Origin: SBAX01 sp964646605
GTDB taxonomy: Bacteria; Planctomycetota; Phycisphaerae; UBA1845
Assembly: GCA_964646605.1 (NCBI GenBank)
Contig: CAZYEX010000134.1
Location: 1 to 64,000 of the forward strand
Direction: 5' to 3'
DNA length: 64,000 nt
Part shown: positions 15,855 to 24,985 of the stretch, one piece after another
How positions within the stretch are numbered: the stretch's first letter is position 1
Layout of the letters: the number at the start of each line of letters is the position of its first letter
The notes under the pieces: model-generated
The model's database searches: none
What the model was told of the DNA's origin: nothing
Seen by the model: the letters and a program-made list of their open reading frames with translations, nothing else
Translations under genes and position numbers: made by a program

Positions 15855-18164
15855 ATGGCCGGCGACTCCGCGAATTCCGAAACACAGCCCCTTGGTCCCG
15901 CTCAGCGCGCGGCAAGGGCTGATGGCGCGCGGGACACGCACCCGGACGAACCGCCGCGCCAGATCGGCCCTTATCGCATTCTGCAGACCCTCGGCGAGGG
16001 GGGGATGGGGACGGTCTATCTTGCGGAGCAAACCAAGCCGATCCATCGCCGGGTCGCCCTCAAGATCATCAAGCTGGGAATGGACACTCGGCAGGTGATC
16101 GCCCGCTTCGAGACCGAGCGCGAAGCGCTCGCCCTGATGAACCACCCCAACGTCGCCAAGGTTTTCGACGCCGGGGCGACCGACCAAGGCCGGCCGTACT
16201 TCGTGATGGAGTACGTGGCGGGCATCCCGATCACCGAATACTGCGACAAGCAGCGCCTCAACACCGAAGAGCGCCTGCGCCTCTTCATGGACGTCTGCAA
16301 CGCGATACAACACGCCCACCAAAAGGGGATCATCCATCGCGACATTAAACCGTCGAACGTGTTGGTGAGCGTGGACGCGACGAACCCCCCTCCATCCCCC
16401 CTTGGCAAGGGGGGGCTTGGGGGGGTCGCCGTGAAGGTCATCGACTTCGGCGTGGCCAAGGCCACGCAGCAACGTTTGACCGAACGAACGCTGTTTACCG
16501 AGCAGGGTCAACTCATTGGCACTCCCGGCTACATGAGCCCCGAACAGGCGGAGATGACCGCCCTGGACATCGACACCCGCTCGGATGTCTATTCGCTTGG
16601 CGTACTCCTCTATGAACTTCTCGTCGGGGCGATGCCTTTTGATGCGAAGACGCTTCTGCAGGCCGGTTTCGCCGAAGTCCAGCGCATCATCCGCGAGGTC
16701 GATCCGCCCAAACCGAGCACGAAACTCAGTTCGATGAGGGACGAAGGTTCAGAGCCCGGAGCGCAAGCGACGGGTGGCGTAGCGTCGCCCCTCGTGGGCG
16801 GCGCCCAATCCCCGCTCCCTCACGGTCGCGGCTCGGCAATCGACGAAATCGCCCGTTGCCGCCATACCGAACCCAGGACCCTTATCCGCCAACTTCGTGG
16901 GGACCTCGACTGGATCATTATGAAGTGCCTCGAAAAAGACCGGACGCGGCGCTACGACACGGCTGCAACCATCGCCCTCGAAATTCATCGCCACATCAAC
17001 AACGAACCCATTCTGGGTGGTCCCCCCGGCGTTGCCTACCGGGCACGCAAGTTCGTTCGACGACACCGAAGGGCGATCTGTACAACGTTGGCGCTCCTTG
17101 CAGCCGCCGTTGCGCTGTTGATCGCGTACACTGCCCAGGCCCGTACGAAGGAAGCCGCAGCCCGGCATGAGCTAGAGAGGTTGGTCAAGGCAGACTGGGA
17201 TGGAAACACCGAAGAGGATGACGTGGAGGCGTTGTACGAGGAGTTCTTCACGCGACTCAAAAACGGGAAAACTACTGCATGGGAGCGCGACCTGTTCTTC
17301 TCCAACCTTGTCCGGCTTGATCTGCGGGCCCGAGGTTTCGCCGCTTTAGATCAGCGTTGGGCGGCGGAGGTAGGGTTAACCTGGCGAACTCGGACTTCAT
17401 ACGATTGGATCGTGGTCACTGTGGATTTTGACTTTCTTCTCGATGGCAAGGTGTTTAGCTCAGGCTTGCGTGGTTCTGGCCCAGGGCACGGGAAGCGGTA
17501 CCCATCCAGTTTCATCGTCGATTCGGACGAGGGTGCGGCCGTACGCAGGTTATTAGCGTACACGAAGGCACCGACTGTACTAACGCTCCAGAATGTCGCG
17601 CGGATCAATGCATATTTGGTTCAACCCGGTGCGGACAAACGAAGACTAGGTGGCGAAGGCTCGTTGGAGCTGTCCGATCCGATTTGGTTTACTCGTCGAA
17701 CGTCCACCAAGGATATCCTTGTCATCAAGGAACTACCGGCGGGTTACCCCATTCCGCTAGAGGATGAGGAGACGGTGCGAACGGTCGAGGCGGGGTTCGA
17801 GGCTCAGGCACTCGTTGTCAACGAACGTTCCGGCTTCGATTTCACCTATACGTACCAGGGTCCCATACCCCTCGCCTGCGACGTCTTGGTTGAGTACCCA
17901 TGGGGCGACGCAGTTGTACTCCAATTTGAGCTCGCCATCCCCGCTTCGAATAGCACCCCGACGAGTTTTGGTCTCGGCAGGGTAGTTCCCACCGATCAGC
18001 GAGCGATCTTCGCCGATTTTGTTGCAAAAGTTAGTCGAGGCGAAGTAGACTCGGCACGACTCCGTCTGGTTCCCAATCGTGCGGTCGCAGTTCGGACGCC
18101 TGATTTCGAGGCTTTCTATGGCGTTCCACTCGAAAGGGTCGTGCCGGTCAGAGTTGGGCCCTGA
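15855..18164 (+). CDS. Membrane Ser/Thr protein kinase interrupted by palindromic repeats
   Basis: The 769-residue Hanks-type kinase has glycine loop LGEGGMG (46-52), catalytic K70, HRDIKPSN (161-168), DFG (197-199) and APE-like SPEQ. A helix at ~425-445 (ALLAAAVALLIAYTAQA) places the C-terminal ~320 residues outside the cytoplasm; that part lacks the TPR or WD40 repeats usual in planctomycete kinases and is not recognised. There are two oddities. Residues ~177-190 (NPPPSPLGKGGLGG), between HRD and DFG, are encoded by a palindromic CCCCCCTT-GGC-AAGGGGGG repeat. Residues ~295-330 are another inserted repeat (ending SPLPHGRGS). Both keep the frame, and the catalytic residues are intact. The start follows SD GGGAAGGA. 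Confidence 0.9.
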   Translation: MAGDSANSETQPLGPAQRAARADGARDTHPDEPPRQIGPYRILQTLGEGGMGTVYLAEQTKPIHRRVALKIIKLGMDTRQVIARFETEREALALMNHPNVAKVFDAGATDQGRPYFVMEYVAGIPITEYCDKQRLNTEERLRLFMDVCNAIQHAHQKGIIHRDIKPSNVLVSVDATNPPPSPLGKGGLGGVAVKVIDFGVAKATQQRLTERTLFTEQGQLIGTPGYMSPEQAEMTALDIDTRSDVYSLGVLLYELLVGAMPFDAKTLLQAGFAEVQRIIREVDPPKPSTKLSSMRDEGSEPGAQATGGVASPLVGGAQSPLPHGRGSAIDEIARCRHTEPRTLIRQLRGDLDWIIMKCLEKDRTRRYDTAATIALEIHRHINNEPILGGPPGVAYRARKFVRRHRRAICTTLALLAAAVALLIAYTAQARTKEAAARHELERLVKADWDGNTEEDDVEALYEEFFTRLKNGKTTAWERDLFFSNLVRLDLRARGFAALDQRWAAEVGLTWRTRTSYDWIVVTVDFDFLLDGKVFSSGLRGSGPGHGKRYPSSFIVDSDEGAAVRRLLAYTKAPTVLTLQNVARINAYLVQPGADKRRLGGEGSLELSDPIWFTRRTSTKDILVIKELPAGYPIPLEDEETVRTVEAGFEAQALVVNERSGFDFTYTYQGPIPLACDVLVEYPWGDAVVLQFELAIPASNSTPTSFGLGRVVPTDQRAIFADFVAKVSRGEVDSARLRLVPNRAVAVRTPDFEAFYGVPLERVVPVRVGP
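16383..16427. repeat. Palindromic repeat inserted inside the kinase gene
   Basis: Nested palindromes: an inner CCCCCCTT-GGC-AAGGGGGG stem and outer runs of C and G. The unit resembles the intergenic AACCCCCC...GGGGGG palindromes found scattered in many bacterial genomes. Here it is read through in frame within the catalytic-loop-to-DFG segment. Confidence 0.6.
16737..16848. repeat. Second in-frame repeat insertion in the kinase gene
   Basis: The segment carries GAGCCCGGAGCGCAAGCGAC, which recurs with small changes in intergenic DNA at 45230 and 48944. It also carries a CTCCCTCACGGTCGCGGCTC-type repeat. Related kinases go from the STKLS-like strand almost directly to EIAxxRHTEP, so about 30 residues are extra here. 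Confidence 0.55.
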
Positions 18165-18342
18165 ACTGTGCCGGCCGAGACGAGGGGCCCGCGGAAAGGG
18201 CTGCGGAGTGGCGGAAGAAGCTGGGGCAGCTAAATGCTGAAACGCCGAAACGTGGAAACGCCGAGATACCGGAAGAGGAACAGAGGGACGAAGAGAACAA
18301 GGGACAGAAGTACACCCCGTCCCGCCTGAGCGGGTGGTGGGC

Positions 18343-18674
18343 TTAGGACAGGACGAGGAAACTCGCTTCGGGGTCGGCGTCGAAGGCAGGGAGGCCGGCG
18401 ACGTGGGCGCGAAGCGTTCGCAGAATCCGATCGGTGGAGCTGTTTCCCAGTCGAAGCCAAACCACTTTCGGTGGATATCCGTGGAGAAAACTGCGCTGGT
18501 GAAAATCGGCGTCCTTGGAAACGATGGTGAAGCCGCGCCCACGGGCAAACTCCCAGATCGCCGCATCGTCGGCGCGTTCCAGGCCGAGGTCGCGGACGTG
18601 GGCGGAATCCGGGAACTCGGAAGCGAGGGCGGCGCCAGATGGTGGGAGAGGTTCTGGTCGAACAGCAACTTCAC
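18343..18674 (-). pseudogene. DUF5615 PIN-like toxin, frameshifted
   Basis: The GTG start overlaps the antitoxin stop (GTGA). The first 13 residues (VKLLFDQNLSHHL) are the typical DUF5615 opening. The frame then breaks near 18638. After a one-base shift the family sequence resumes (FPDSAHVRDLGLERADDAAI, then FTIVSKDADFHQRSF) and runs to a TAA. The total of 332 bases is one short of a whole number of codons, as expected for a single-base deletion. DUF5615 proteins are PIN-like ribonuclease toxins paired with DUF433 antitoxins. The break should inactivate the toxin unless the base is a sequencing error. An intact homologous pair lies at 27.1-27.7 kb. Confidence 0.8.
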
Positions 18675-18895
18675 GCCGGGATGCTCAGAAGTCGTCGTTC
18701 ACGATCGGCGGCGAACGCCAGGCAAGCCCGGATGTCCTCGAGATTCAGGTCCGGAAAATCGGCGAGAATTTGGGCTTCCGACATGCCGCCAGCCAGGTAT
18801 TCCAAAACATCGTACACGGTAATCCGCAAACCGCGGATACAGGGTTTCCCGCCGCGTTTTCCCGTTTCGATGGTAATGATGTCGGAATAGTTCAC
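18671..18895 (-). CDS. DUF433 antitoxin
   Basis: The 74-residue DUF433 protein is a small helix-turn-helix antitoxin. The family signature is present: GGKPCIRGLRITVYDVLEYLA followed by ADFPDLNLEDIRACLAFAAD. It overlaps its DUF5615 toxin gene by 4 bases, the usual arrangement for coupled translation and autoregulation. The toxin is frameshifted, so this antitoxin may be a relic or may still repress or neutralise the related toxin elsewhere. Confidence 0.9.
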   Translation of the reverse strand: MNYSDIITIETGKRGGKPCIRGLRITVYDVLEYLAGGMSEAQILADFPDLNLEDIRACLAFAADRERRLLSIPA

Positions 18896-18984
18896 TTCTT
18901 AAGTATACATCCGGAGAATACCCGAGACAAGGGTTGATACACCGCCTTGGGGTGAATTGGTTTTGAGGGGTTCCATCAGCTTTT

Positions 18985-20487
18985 TCAGCGGTTAGCGTAG
19001 CGCATGGCGGCGATGGCGTGGCGGGCACGGGTCCAGTAGACGAAGGCCCAGGGGAGGTTGAGGGCGGACCAGAGCAGGAAGGCGAGCGGTTCTTCGCCGA
19101 CACGCCGGGCGAACGCGAACTGGTTGAGCCAGTCGTGCCTGGCCGCGGCCATGGCGAGGATGCCCGTGACCGCGCCGAACAGCTCCCAGGCCAACAGGTA
19201 CACGATCAGATACGACGTGACCTGGATCGCCCCGGTCAGTAGGTTTCGTTTCTCGCGCCACTGATACCAGAATCCGAAGCGGCCCGCGGTGGAAAGGCAG
19301 AGTCCAAGCGCGCCGAGCATGCAAACCGTCCCGAAAACCGGACTGCCGATGAACACCAGTTCCGCATCGTCGGGAAACGGACTCTTCCCCTCGATGGCAT
19401 AGTAGACTGCGGGCAGGCTCAGGGCCGCGATCAAGAAGACCAAGGGGAGGTGCAAGAGGACAAACCACCGGTGATCGGCGTCGGGGGTCGTCAGGCGGAG
19501 GCCTCGCCCGAACGCCTGTGGGCGGAAGATCGCCGCGGTCCAGGTCTTCCACCATCGTTGCAGCAGCGGCAGGCCTGCCTGCTGCCACGGCGCTCCGGGA
19601 CGAGCCGCGGGGCCGAGGGATGCGGCCACCGGTTCGCCGCATTCCGGGCAGCGTGACTCCAGGGGCATGGTGGTCAAGTCATATCCGCAGGCGTCGCAGC
19701 GCGGGGGTCGCAGCATCGCAGGCGTGCGGCGCGGCACGCCGACGGCGCGGAGCAACGCGGCCAAGAACCAAATGATGTTGAGTAACACGGCGTGGGTGAT
19801 GATGGCGTCATCGTAGCGGAGATACCACGGTCGCTTGCGACGGACCTCGACCTCAATACGATGGACCTCGTCCCAATGGACCTGCGCGGCGCGGTTGTAT
19901 TGATCCCACGCCGGTGTGCCATACTTGAGTCCTTGCGGCATGGGGGGCGTTTCGGGCAGGTCGTAGGGATGCAAGGCGTTCCACGACTGCTTTGAGGTTT
20001 CGAGGCCGATCGCCACGGCACCGACCAGCAGAATCCCCCAGACGAGGTGGGGCGTCTGAAGCCACATCCTACTGAGTGCGTGTCGAAAGCTCCGTGACAG
20101 CGGCTCGTCACATGCCCCCCAGGGCATCACGGTCACGGCGAGCCCCAGCAAGACGGCCTGATATAGAAGGGCGATGCCCAGCACAATCAGTACGGTTGTG
20201 TTGGGGTTTTCCGCCAGCAGCACCAGAAAATACCCTACGCTCTTCGAGGCCTCTTTGAGCACCTCGGAGAAGTCGAACGGGGAACCGGCCTCCCCAACAG
20301 CAGCGACGAGGACCACCGCGGCGACGCCCGCAAGGGCGCTGACGATTTGCACGAAAAACGCGGACCACAGCGAAAGGTCGAGCGTACTTTGCGACGTGGA
20401 CGCCGGTCGCCAGGGGCTGGCGAAGAAGATTCGCACGACTTGCACGAGACGATTGGGACGCGCGGGAGTCGCCGGTTCCTGGTTCAT
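18985..20487 (-). CDS. Multi-pass membrane protein with zinc ribbon
   Basis: 500 residues starting at MNQEPATPA, chosen because the upstream extension is low-complexity and overlaps the preceding gene. It has about eight to nine hydrophobic segments. Around residue ~295 is a four-cysteine zinc ribbon (CDACGYDL...CPECGEP), of a type very common in planctomycete membrane proteins. The N-terminal half resembles a Yip1/RDD-like membrane domain only loosely. Its ATG overlaps the stop of the phosphatase gene upstream (ATGA), so the two are translationally coupled. Function unknown. Confidence 0.85.
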   Translation of the reverse strand: MNQEPATPARPNRLVQVVRIFFASPWRPASTSQSTLDLSLWSAFFVQIVSALAGVAAVVLVAAVGEAGSPFDFSEVLKEASKSVGYFLVLLAENPNTTVLIVLGIALLYQAVLLGLAVTVMPWGACDEPLSRSFRHALSRMWLQTPHLVWGILLVGAVAIGLETSKQSWNALHPYDLPETPPMPQGLKYGTPAWDQYNRAAQVHWDEVHRIEVEVRRKRPWYLRYDDAIITHAVLLNIIWFLAALLRAVGVPRRTPAMLRPPRCDACGYDLTTMPLESRCPECGEPVAASLGPAARPGAPWQQAGLPLLQRWWKTWTAAIFRPQAFGRGLRLTTPDADHRWFVLLHLPLVFLIAALSLPAVYYAIEGKSPFPDDAELVFIGSPVFGTVCMLGALGLCLSTAGRFGFWYQWREKRNLLTGAIQVTSYLIVYLLAWELFGAVTGILAMAAARHDWLNQFAFARRVGEEPLAFLLWSALNLPWAFVYWTRARHAIAAMRYANR

Positions 20488-21443
20488 GGGGTCAAGGTAT
20501 GGGCGTACTCGGTTGCGCCGTCCAGGCGGACGAACTCGATCACCAGCTCGTCTTTGCTGACGCGGCAGTAGACGAATCCGCCGAGGGTCGCGGTATAGTA
20601 GGAATCGTCGCTCCACTCGGCGGGATAGGCCTTGTCCGGTCCCGCGGCGCCGCCGCTGATGACGTGGTGGACACCCTTCACCGGTTTGACGATTTCCAAC
20701 GTGTGATCATGTCCCGCGAAATATACTTGGACCTTGTGTCGGGTCAGGATCGGTTCCACGGCCGCGATCATGGTCTCGCGTTCCTTGGCTCGATCCGTGG
20801 CCGCATGGGAATAGAGCGGATGGTGACCGAACACGAACTTCCATCGCGCCTTCGAGGCCGCCAATTGCCCGTCCAACCAGTCGAGTTGATCCTTGACTTG
20901 CGGTTCGCCGTTCTTTATGGGTTCGCTGTCGATGGCGAAAAACTGCACGGTGGTTTCGTCGCCCAGGGTGCGAGTGAAGGTGTAATGGGCGGCGGGCAGT
21001 CGCCAATTGGGGTTGTTCTTCGTGTAGTCGATCTGGGCCTGGAGGTTCCCACGGTGGTCGTGGTTGCCAAGCGATGCGAAGACCGGGACTTTCAAGGCGG
21101 CGTCTTGGTACACGTCCTCGAAGGCCGTTTTCCAAAGTGGGTCATCCGTGGAGGTGACGCCGTTCTCATAGAAGTTGTCGCCCACGGTGACCATGAAGTC
21201 GAGGCCGTCCTGTTTCGCCTTACGGGCCATCGCCTCGGCCACGCGGTGTTGGTCGCTGCGTCCGGTTCCAAAGTCGCCGAAGACGATGAAGCGTTCATAG
21301 GCCACGCCCGGCCGGACCGGGGGAACGGTAAACGACGGGATCTGGTTGTTCTTCGCGGGATCCGGCGGCGCTTGACCGAAAACCCAGCACGCCACCGAAA
21401 ACGGCAGACACGAGCAGCCCACCCACCAACGTACTCTCCCCAT
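20484..21443 (-). CDS. Secreted purple-acid-phosphatase-like metallophosphoesterase
   Basis: 319 residues from MGRVRWW, placed 7 bases after SD AGGAG. The signal peptide ends near CWVFGQA. The calcineurin-like dinuclear metal site is complete: GDFGTG, GDNFYENG, GNHDHRG, GHHPLYSH and GHDHTLE. The arrangement is that of tartrate-resistant acid phosphatase (ACP5-like) enzymes, which hydrolyse phosphomonoesters outside the cytoplasm. It overlaps the zinc-ribbon membrane protein gene by 4 bases. The natural substrate is unknown, but phosphate scavenging is reasonable. Confidence 0.9.
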   Translation of the reverse strand: MGRVRWWVGCSCLPFSVACWVFGQAPPDPAKNNQIPSFTVPPVRPGVAYERFIVFGDFGTGRSDQHRVAEAMARKAKQDGLDFMVTVGDNFYENGVTSTDDPLWKTAFEDVYQDAALKVPVFASLGNHDHRGNLQAQIDYTKNNPNWRLPAAHYTFTRTLGDETTVQFFAIDSEPIKNGEPQVKDQLDWLDGQLAASKARWKFVFGHHPLYSHAATDRAKERETMIAAVEPILTRHKVQVYFAGHDHTLEIVKPVKGVHHVISGGAAGPDKAYPAEWSDDSYYTATLGGFVYCRVSKDELVIEFVRLDGATEYAHTLTP

Positions 21444-21674
21444 CGGCCCACTCCTGACGGATTCCAAGCTCGGCGGGCGATATTTCGCCCAACGCAAACG
21501 CTGGACGTTACCCAGGATCGAGCCTAACGCCAAGAACCATGACATTGGCGTCCCGGATCGTACAATCGGCGGACGAGTGCGGGTGTTAGAACTGCGAATA
21601 CGGAGCTACTTACTCTGGGTTCCACGGTTGCGATCCTGAACATCGGTGAGCTGGCAGCGGTTCCGCGCGGACCG

Positions 21675-22877
21675 GTGGGCGGTCGTTCGATGCGCAACGT
21701 ACGGCGCGTCCCGTCCGCCGCATTGCTCGTGGACGGGGATCGGATCGCCTGGTTCGGACCGCAGCGCGATTTCCGTCCGCCCGTGGGATGTGAAACGGTG
21801 GACGCCGACGGAGGGTGCGTTCTCCCCGGTCTGGTGGACTGCCATACGCACACGGTGTTCGCGGGCACTCGCGAGGGGGAGTTCGTTCAACGAATCGAAG
21901 GCCGCAGTTACGCCGACATCGCCCGCGCCGGGGGAGGGATTCGCCTTACGGTGGACGCCGTTCGGCGGGCGAGCTGCGACGAACTGGTGGCACTCGCGTT
22001 GCCTCGACTGGAACGGATGCTTGGCCGCGGTGTGACCACGGTGGAGATCAAAAGCGGCTACGGGCTGACCGTCGAGGATGAGATCAAGATGCTCGAAGCC
22101 GTCCGCCGGCTGCGGGCGCTTCAACCCATCGAGTTGGTGGGCACGTATCTCGCCGCCCACACCACGCCCAAGGAGTTCGAGGGCCGGTCGGACGCCTATT
22201 TGGACGCCGTCTGCGGTGACAACGTGTTGGCACATCTTCGCGACGAGAACCTGGCCGAGTTTTGCGACGTGTTCTGTGAGACGACGGCGTTCAGCGTGGA
22301 GCAGGCGCGGCGCGTGCTGTCGGCGGGAAAGCGGTTTGGGCTTCGGTCCAAGGTTCACGCCGATCAGATCACGCAGATGGGGGCCTCGACGCTGGCCGGT
22401 GAGGTCGGAGCGGTCTCGGCCGACCATCTCGAACATATTGACGACGAAGGTATCGCCGGGTTGAAAGAAGCGAGGAGTGTGGCGGTTCTCCTGCCGGGAT
22501 GCACGTTTTTCCTGGGAATCGCCCAAGCCCCCGCGCGGCGGCTTCTCGACGCGGACCTTCCCGTCGCGGTGGCGACGGACTACAACCCCGGTTCGTCGAT
22601 GATCGAATCCCTTCCCTTGGTGATGTCGATCGCGTGTACGCAAATGCGCATGACGCCGATGGAGGTCGTGGTTGCGGCCACGGCCAACGCCGCCGCGGCG
22701 ATCGACCGCCACTCGCGGATCGGAGCGATCGAAGTCGGTATGCAGGCCGACCTTGTCGTTCTCGACGTCCCCACCGTGGAACGATGGATGTACGAGCCGG
22801 GGCGAAACTGCGTGCGAACGGTCATCAAAGGCGGCCGCGTGCGCCACACACCGAGTCGGGCCCACGGGATTGGTTGA
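21675..22877 (+). CDS. hutI: Imidazolonepropionase
   Basis: This is the third enzyme of histidine degradation: it opens imidazolone propionate to N-formimino-glutamate. The metal-dependent amidohydrolase has HxH (CHTHTVFAGTREGEF), KSGYGLTVEDE, HADQ, and VATDYNPGSS with the metal aspartate. The GTG start listed is the first canonical start codon in frame, but family homology clearly continues upstream (AILNIGELAAVPRGPVGGR). It reaches about 21615, where a CTG follows GGAG by 9 bases; the true start may be that CTG or another non-standard codon. No other hut genes are in the window. Confidence 0.9.
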   Translation: MGGRSMRNVRRVPSAALLVDGDRIAWFGPQRDFRPPVGCETVDADGGCVLPGLVDCHTHTVFAGTREGEFVQRIEGRSYADIARAGGGIRLTVDAVRRASCDELVALALPRLERMLGRGVTTVEIKSGYGLTVEDEIKMLEAVRRLRALQPIELVGTYLAAHTTPKEFEGRSDAYLDAVCGDNVLAHLRDENLAEFCDVFCETTAFSVEQARRVLSAGKRFGLRSKVHADQITQMGASTLAGEVGAVSADHLEHIDDEGIAGLKEARSVAVLLPGCTFFLGIAQAPARRLLDADLPVAVATDYNPGSSMIESLPLVMSIACTQMRMTPMEVVVAATANAAAAIDRHSRIGAIEVGMQADLVVLDVPTVERWMYEPGRNCVRTVIKGGRVRHTPSRAHGIG

Positions 22878-22984
22878 CCGCGGGCCGAATTCCCCGTAAT
22901 CTCCGACCGAGTGAGACAGGCGTAACCCGGCGGCATCGCAGAGCGATCCGTGGGCCGACCGACCGAGGTGTTTGAGGGCAACCG

Positions 22985-23707
22985 ATGTCGCAACCCGAAA
23001 TCGAACTCACCGACGTTCGCAAGGTCTATCACAAGGACCGGATCGAGATTCCCGTCCTCGACGGGTTGGACATGACCGTCACGGCGGGCGAATTCGTGGT
23101 GCTCATGGGCCCCAGCGGATCCGGGAAGTCCACGTTACTGCACCTGATCGGCGGGCTGGACACGCCCACCTCGGGCAGCGTTCGCGTCGGCGACGCCCAC
23201 CTCGAGAAAATGAGCGAGCGACAACTGACCTCCTGGCGAAGCCGGCACGTGGGTTTCATCTTTCAGATGTACCACCTGGTACCCGTCCTGACCGCGGCGC
23301 AGAACATCGAACTTCCGCTGCTGCTCTTTCGGATGTCGGCGGCGGAGCGTCGCAAGCGCGTAGCGACCGCCTTGGACGTCGTGCGGCTGTCGGATCGCGC
23401 GGACCATCGCCCCAACCAGCTCTCCGGCGGGCAGGAACAGCGGGTAGCCATCGCCCGAGCGATCGTCACCGACCCGCGGATCATCCTCGCCGACGAACCG
23501 ACCGGCGACCTCGACGCCGAAACCAGTGAAGAAATCCTCGGATTGCTCAACGTGCTCAACAGCGAGTTCGGCAAGACGATTATCATGGTCACCCACGACC
23601 CGCGCGCCGCCGCCCACGGGCAAAGGCGTCTGCACCTGGTCAAAGGCATGTTGTCGAGCGACGAGTTGATCGCCGCCGGCGCGCGGTCAGCGGTTTCGTT
23701 GAACTGA
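22985..23707 (+). CDS. ABC transporter ATP-binding protein (LolD/MacB type)
   Basis: The 240-residue ATPase belongs to the family that powers LolCDE/MacB/FtsEX-type exporters. Walker A is GPSGSGKST, the Q-loop is FIFQMYHLVPVL, the signature is LSGGQEQR, Walker B is IILADEPTGDLD, and the H-loop is VTHD. The signature sequence LSGGQ is followed by EQR rather than the common MQR/QQR, a mild change. The partner permease begins 13 bases downstream. Proteins of this class move lipoproteins, peptides or drugs across or out of the membrane without alternating through it; the cargo is unknown. Confidence 0.93.
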   Translation: MSQPEIELTDVRKVYHKDRIEIPVLDGLDMTVTAGEFVVLMGPSGSGKSTLLHLIGGLDTPTSGSVRVGDAHLEKMSERQLTSWRSRHVGFIFQMYHLVPVLTAAQNIELPLLLFRMSAAERRKRVATALDVVRLSDRADHRPNQLSGGQEQRVAIARAIVTDPRIILADEPTGDLDAETSEEILGLLNVLNSEFGKTIIMVTHDPRAAAHGQRRLHLVKGMLSSDELIAAGARSAVSLN

Positions 23708-23720
23708 CCTGGAGGCGATC

Positions 23721-24890
23721 GTGACCCTCTCCTATGTCCTCATGCAGAACCTGCGGCGAAACCCATTGCGGACCATGTTGACCGCGGCGGCCTTTGCCCT
23801 TCCGATGGCCGTCTTTGTCGCCGCGATCTCGCTGGTTGTGCTGTTGACCAAAGTCGCCGCCGCCGCCGAGAAGGAACTTCGCCTCGGCGTTCACCAGAAA
23901 ACGTCTCTCACCAACCTTCTGCCCGAAGGCATGCGCCGCAAGATCGAGGCCCTGGACCCTCAGCGCCAGAACTTGCTTGCCGTTTGCGGGATGCGCTGGT
24001 TCGGCGGGCGCGTGCCGGATACCCAAAACACACTCACAAGCCTGGCCGCCGATCCGGACACTTTTCCCGTCGTCTATAGCGATGTGCACATGAACGAAGA
24101 GGAGACGGCCCGCTGGATGTCCGAACGGACGGCATGCGTCCTGGGATCAGGAATCGCTCAGGACCATCACTGGAAGCTCGGCGATCGGGTGACACTCGAG
24201 AGCACGGTACCGCCGTATCTCACCCTCGAGTTTAAAATCGTGAAGATCATGGACAACCCGGAGCGCAGCAACGTCTTTTATTTTCGCCGGGATTATCTCG
24301 AGGAATCGCTCAAGTCCCTCGGACAGGACCACCCGAGGTGCAACATTTTCTGGATCAAGTGCAAAACCGCGGACGGATTGCGGGAGTTGCAGACCCGCAT
24401 CGACTCCGCCTTCGCCAACAGCCCGGAGGAAACCAAGTCCGAGGACGAAAACGCCTTCGCCGCCAACTTCACCCAGGCGGGCGGCAACATCCCCGGCTTG
24501 ATGCAGGCCATGGCCGTCGTCGTCGTGTTCATCATCGCCTTGGTGGCGGGGTACACCATGATGATGAGCTTCCGCGAACGCATCCACGAGCTGGGGATCT
24601 TCAAAGCCATCGGCTTTCAATCCTCGCGCATCTTCGCCATCGTTCTGGCGGAGAGCGCGATGCTGGCGTTGATGGGATCGCTGGCGGGCGTGGCGCCGGC
24701 GGCAGCGTTCCTGGTGTTTTTTCCCATCCGCAACTTGCGCATGGGGCCCATCAGCAGTTTCGAGATTTCGCCGGTTGCCGTGGCCGTGTCCCTGGGAATC
24801 GCGCTGTTGGTCGGTCTGGCCGCGGGTCTGTGGCCGGCTTATCAGGCCATGCGGCTTCGCACGGTGGATGCCCTGCGGCGGGTGGCATAG
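23721..24890 (+). CDS. FtsX-family ABC transporter permease
   Basis: 389 residues with a GTG start after SD GGAGG. The layout is that of the MacB/LolC permease family: one helix at ~20-42, a large extracytoplasmic domain (~43-255), then three helices (~256-280, 305-335, 355-380). The cytoplasmic coupling segment MSFRERIHELGIFKAIGFQSSRI is the FtsX signature. It forms an operon with the ATPase gene just upstream. There is no adjacent membrane-fusion protein, which argues for a two-component lipoprotein or stress-response exporter. Confidence 0.9.
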   Translation: MTLSYVLMQNLRRNPLRTMLTAAAFALPMAVFVAAISLVVLLTKVAAAAEKELRLGVHQKTSLTNLLPEGMRRKIEALDPQRQNLLAVCGMRWFGGRVPDTQNTLTSLAADPDTFPVVYSDVHMNEEETARWMSERTACVLGSGIAQDHHWKLGDRVTLESTVPPYLTLEFKIVKIMDNPERSNVFYFRRDYLEESLKSLGQDHPRCNIFWIKCKTADGLRELQTRIDSAFANSPEETKSEDENAFAANFTQAGGNIPGLMQAMAVVVVFIIALVAGYTMMMSFRERIHELGIFKAIGFQSSRIFAIVLAESAMLALMGSLAGVAPAAAFLVFFPIRNLRMGPISSFEISPVAVAVSLGIALLVGLAAGLWPAYQAMRLRTVDALRRVA

Positions 24891-24985
24891 TCGGCGGGCT
24901 CCAACCTTCGATACGTGTTCGCGGCCCGGAGCCGCGGTTGCCTTCGTACCGGTGGTGATGATATACTCCTTGAGCGAGGCATCGA

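Noticed and set aside
17757..18674. 305-codon minus-strand gene starting MKLLFDQN
   Set aside because: Only the first ~13 residues are family-like; the rest is out of frame after a deletion, then antisense to the kinase gene. The true reading is the frameshifted DUF5615 toxin ending at 18343.
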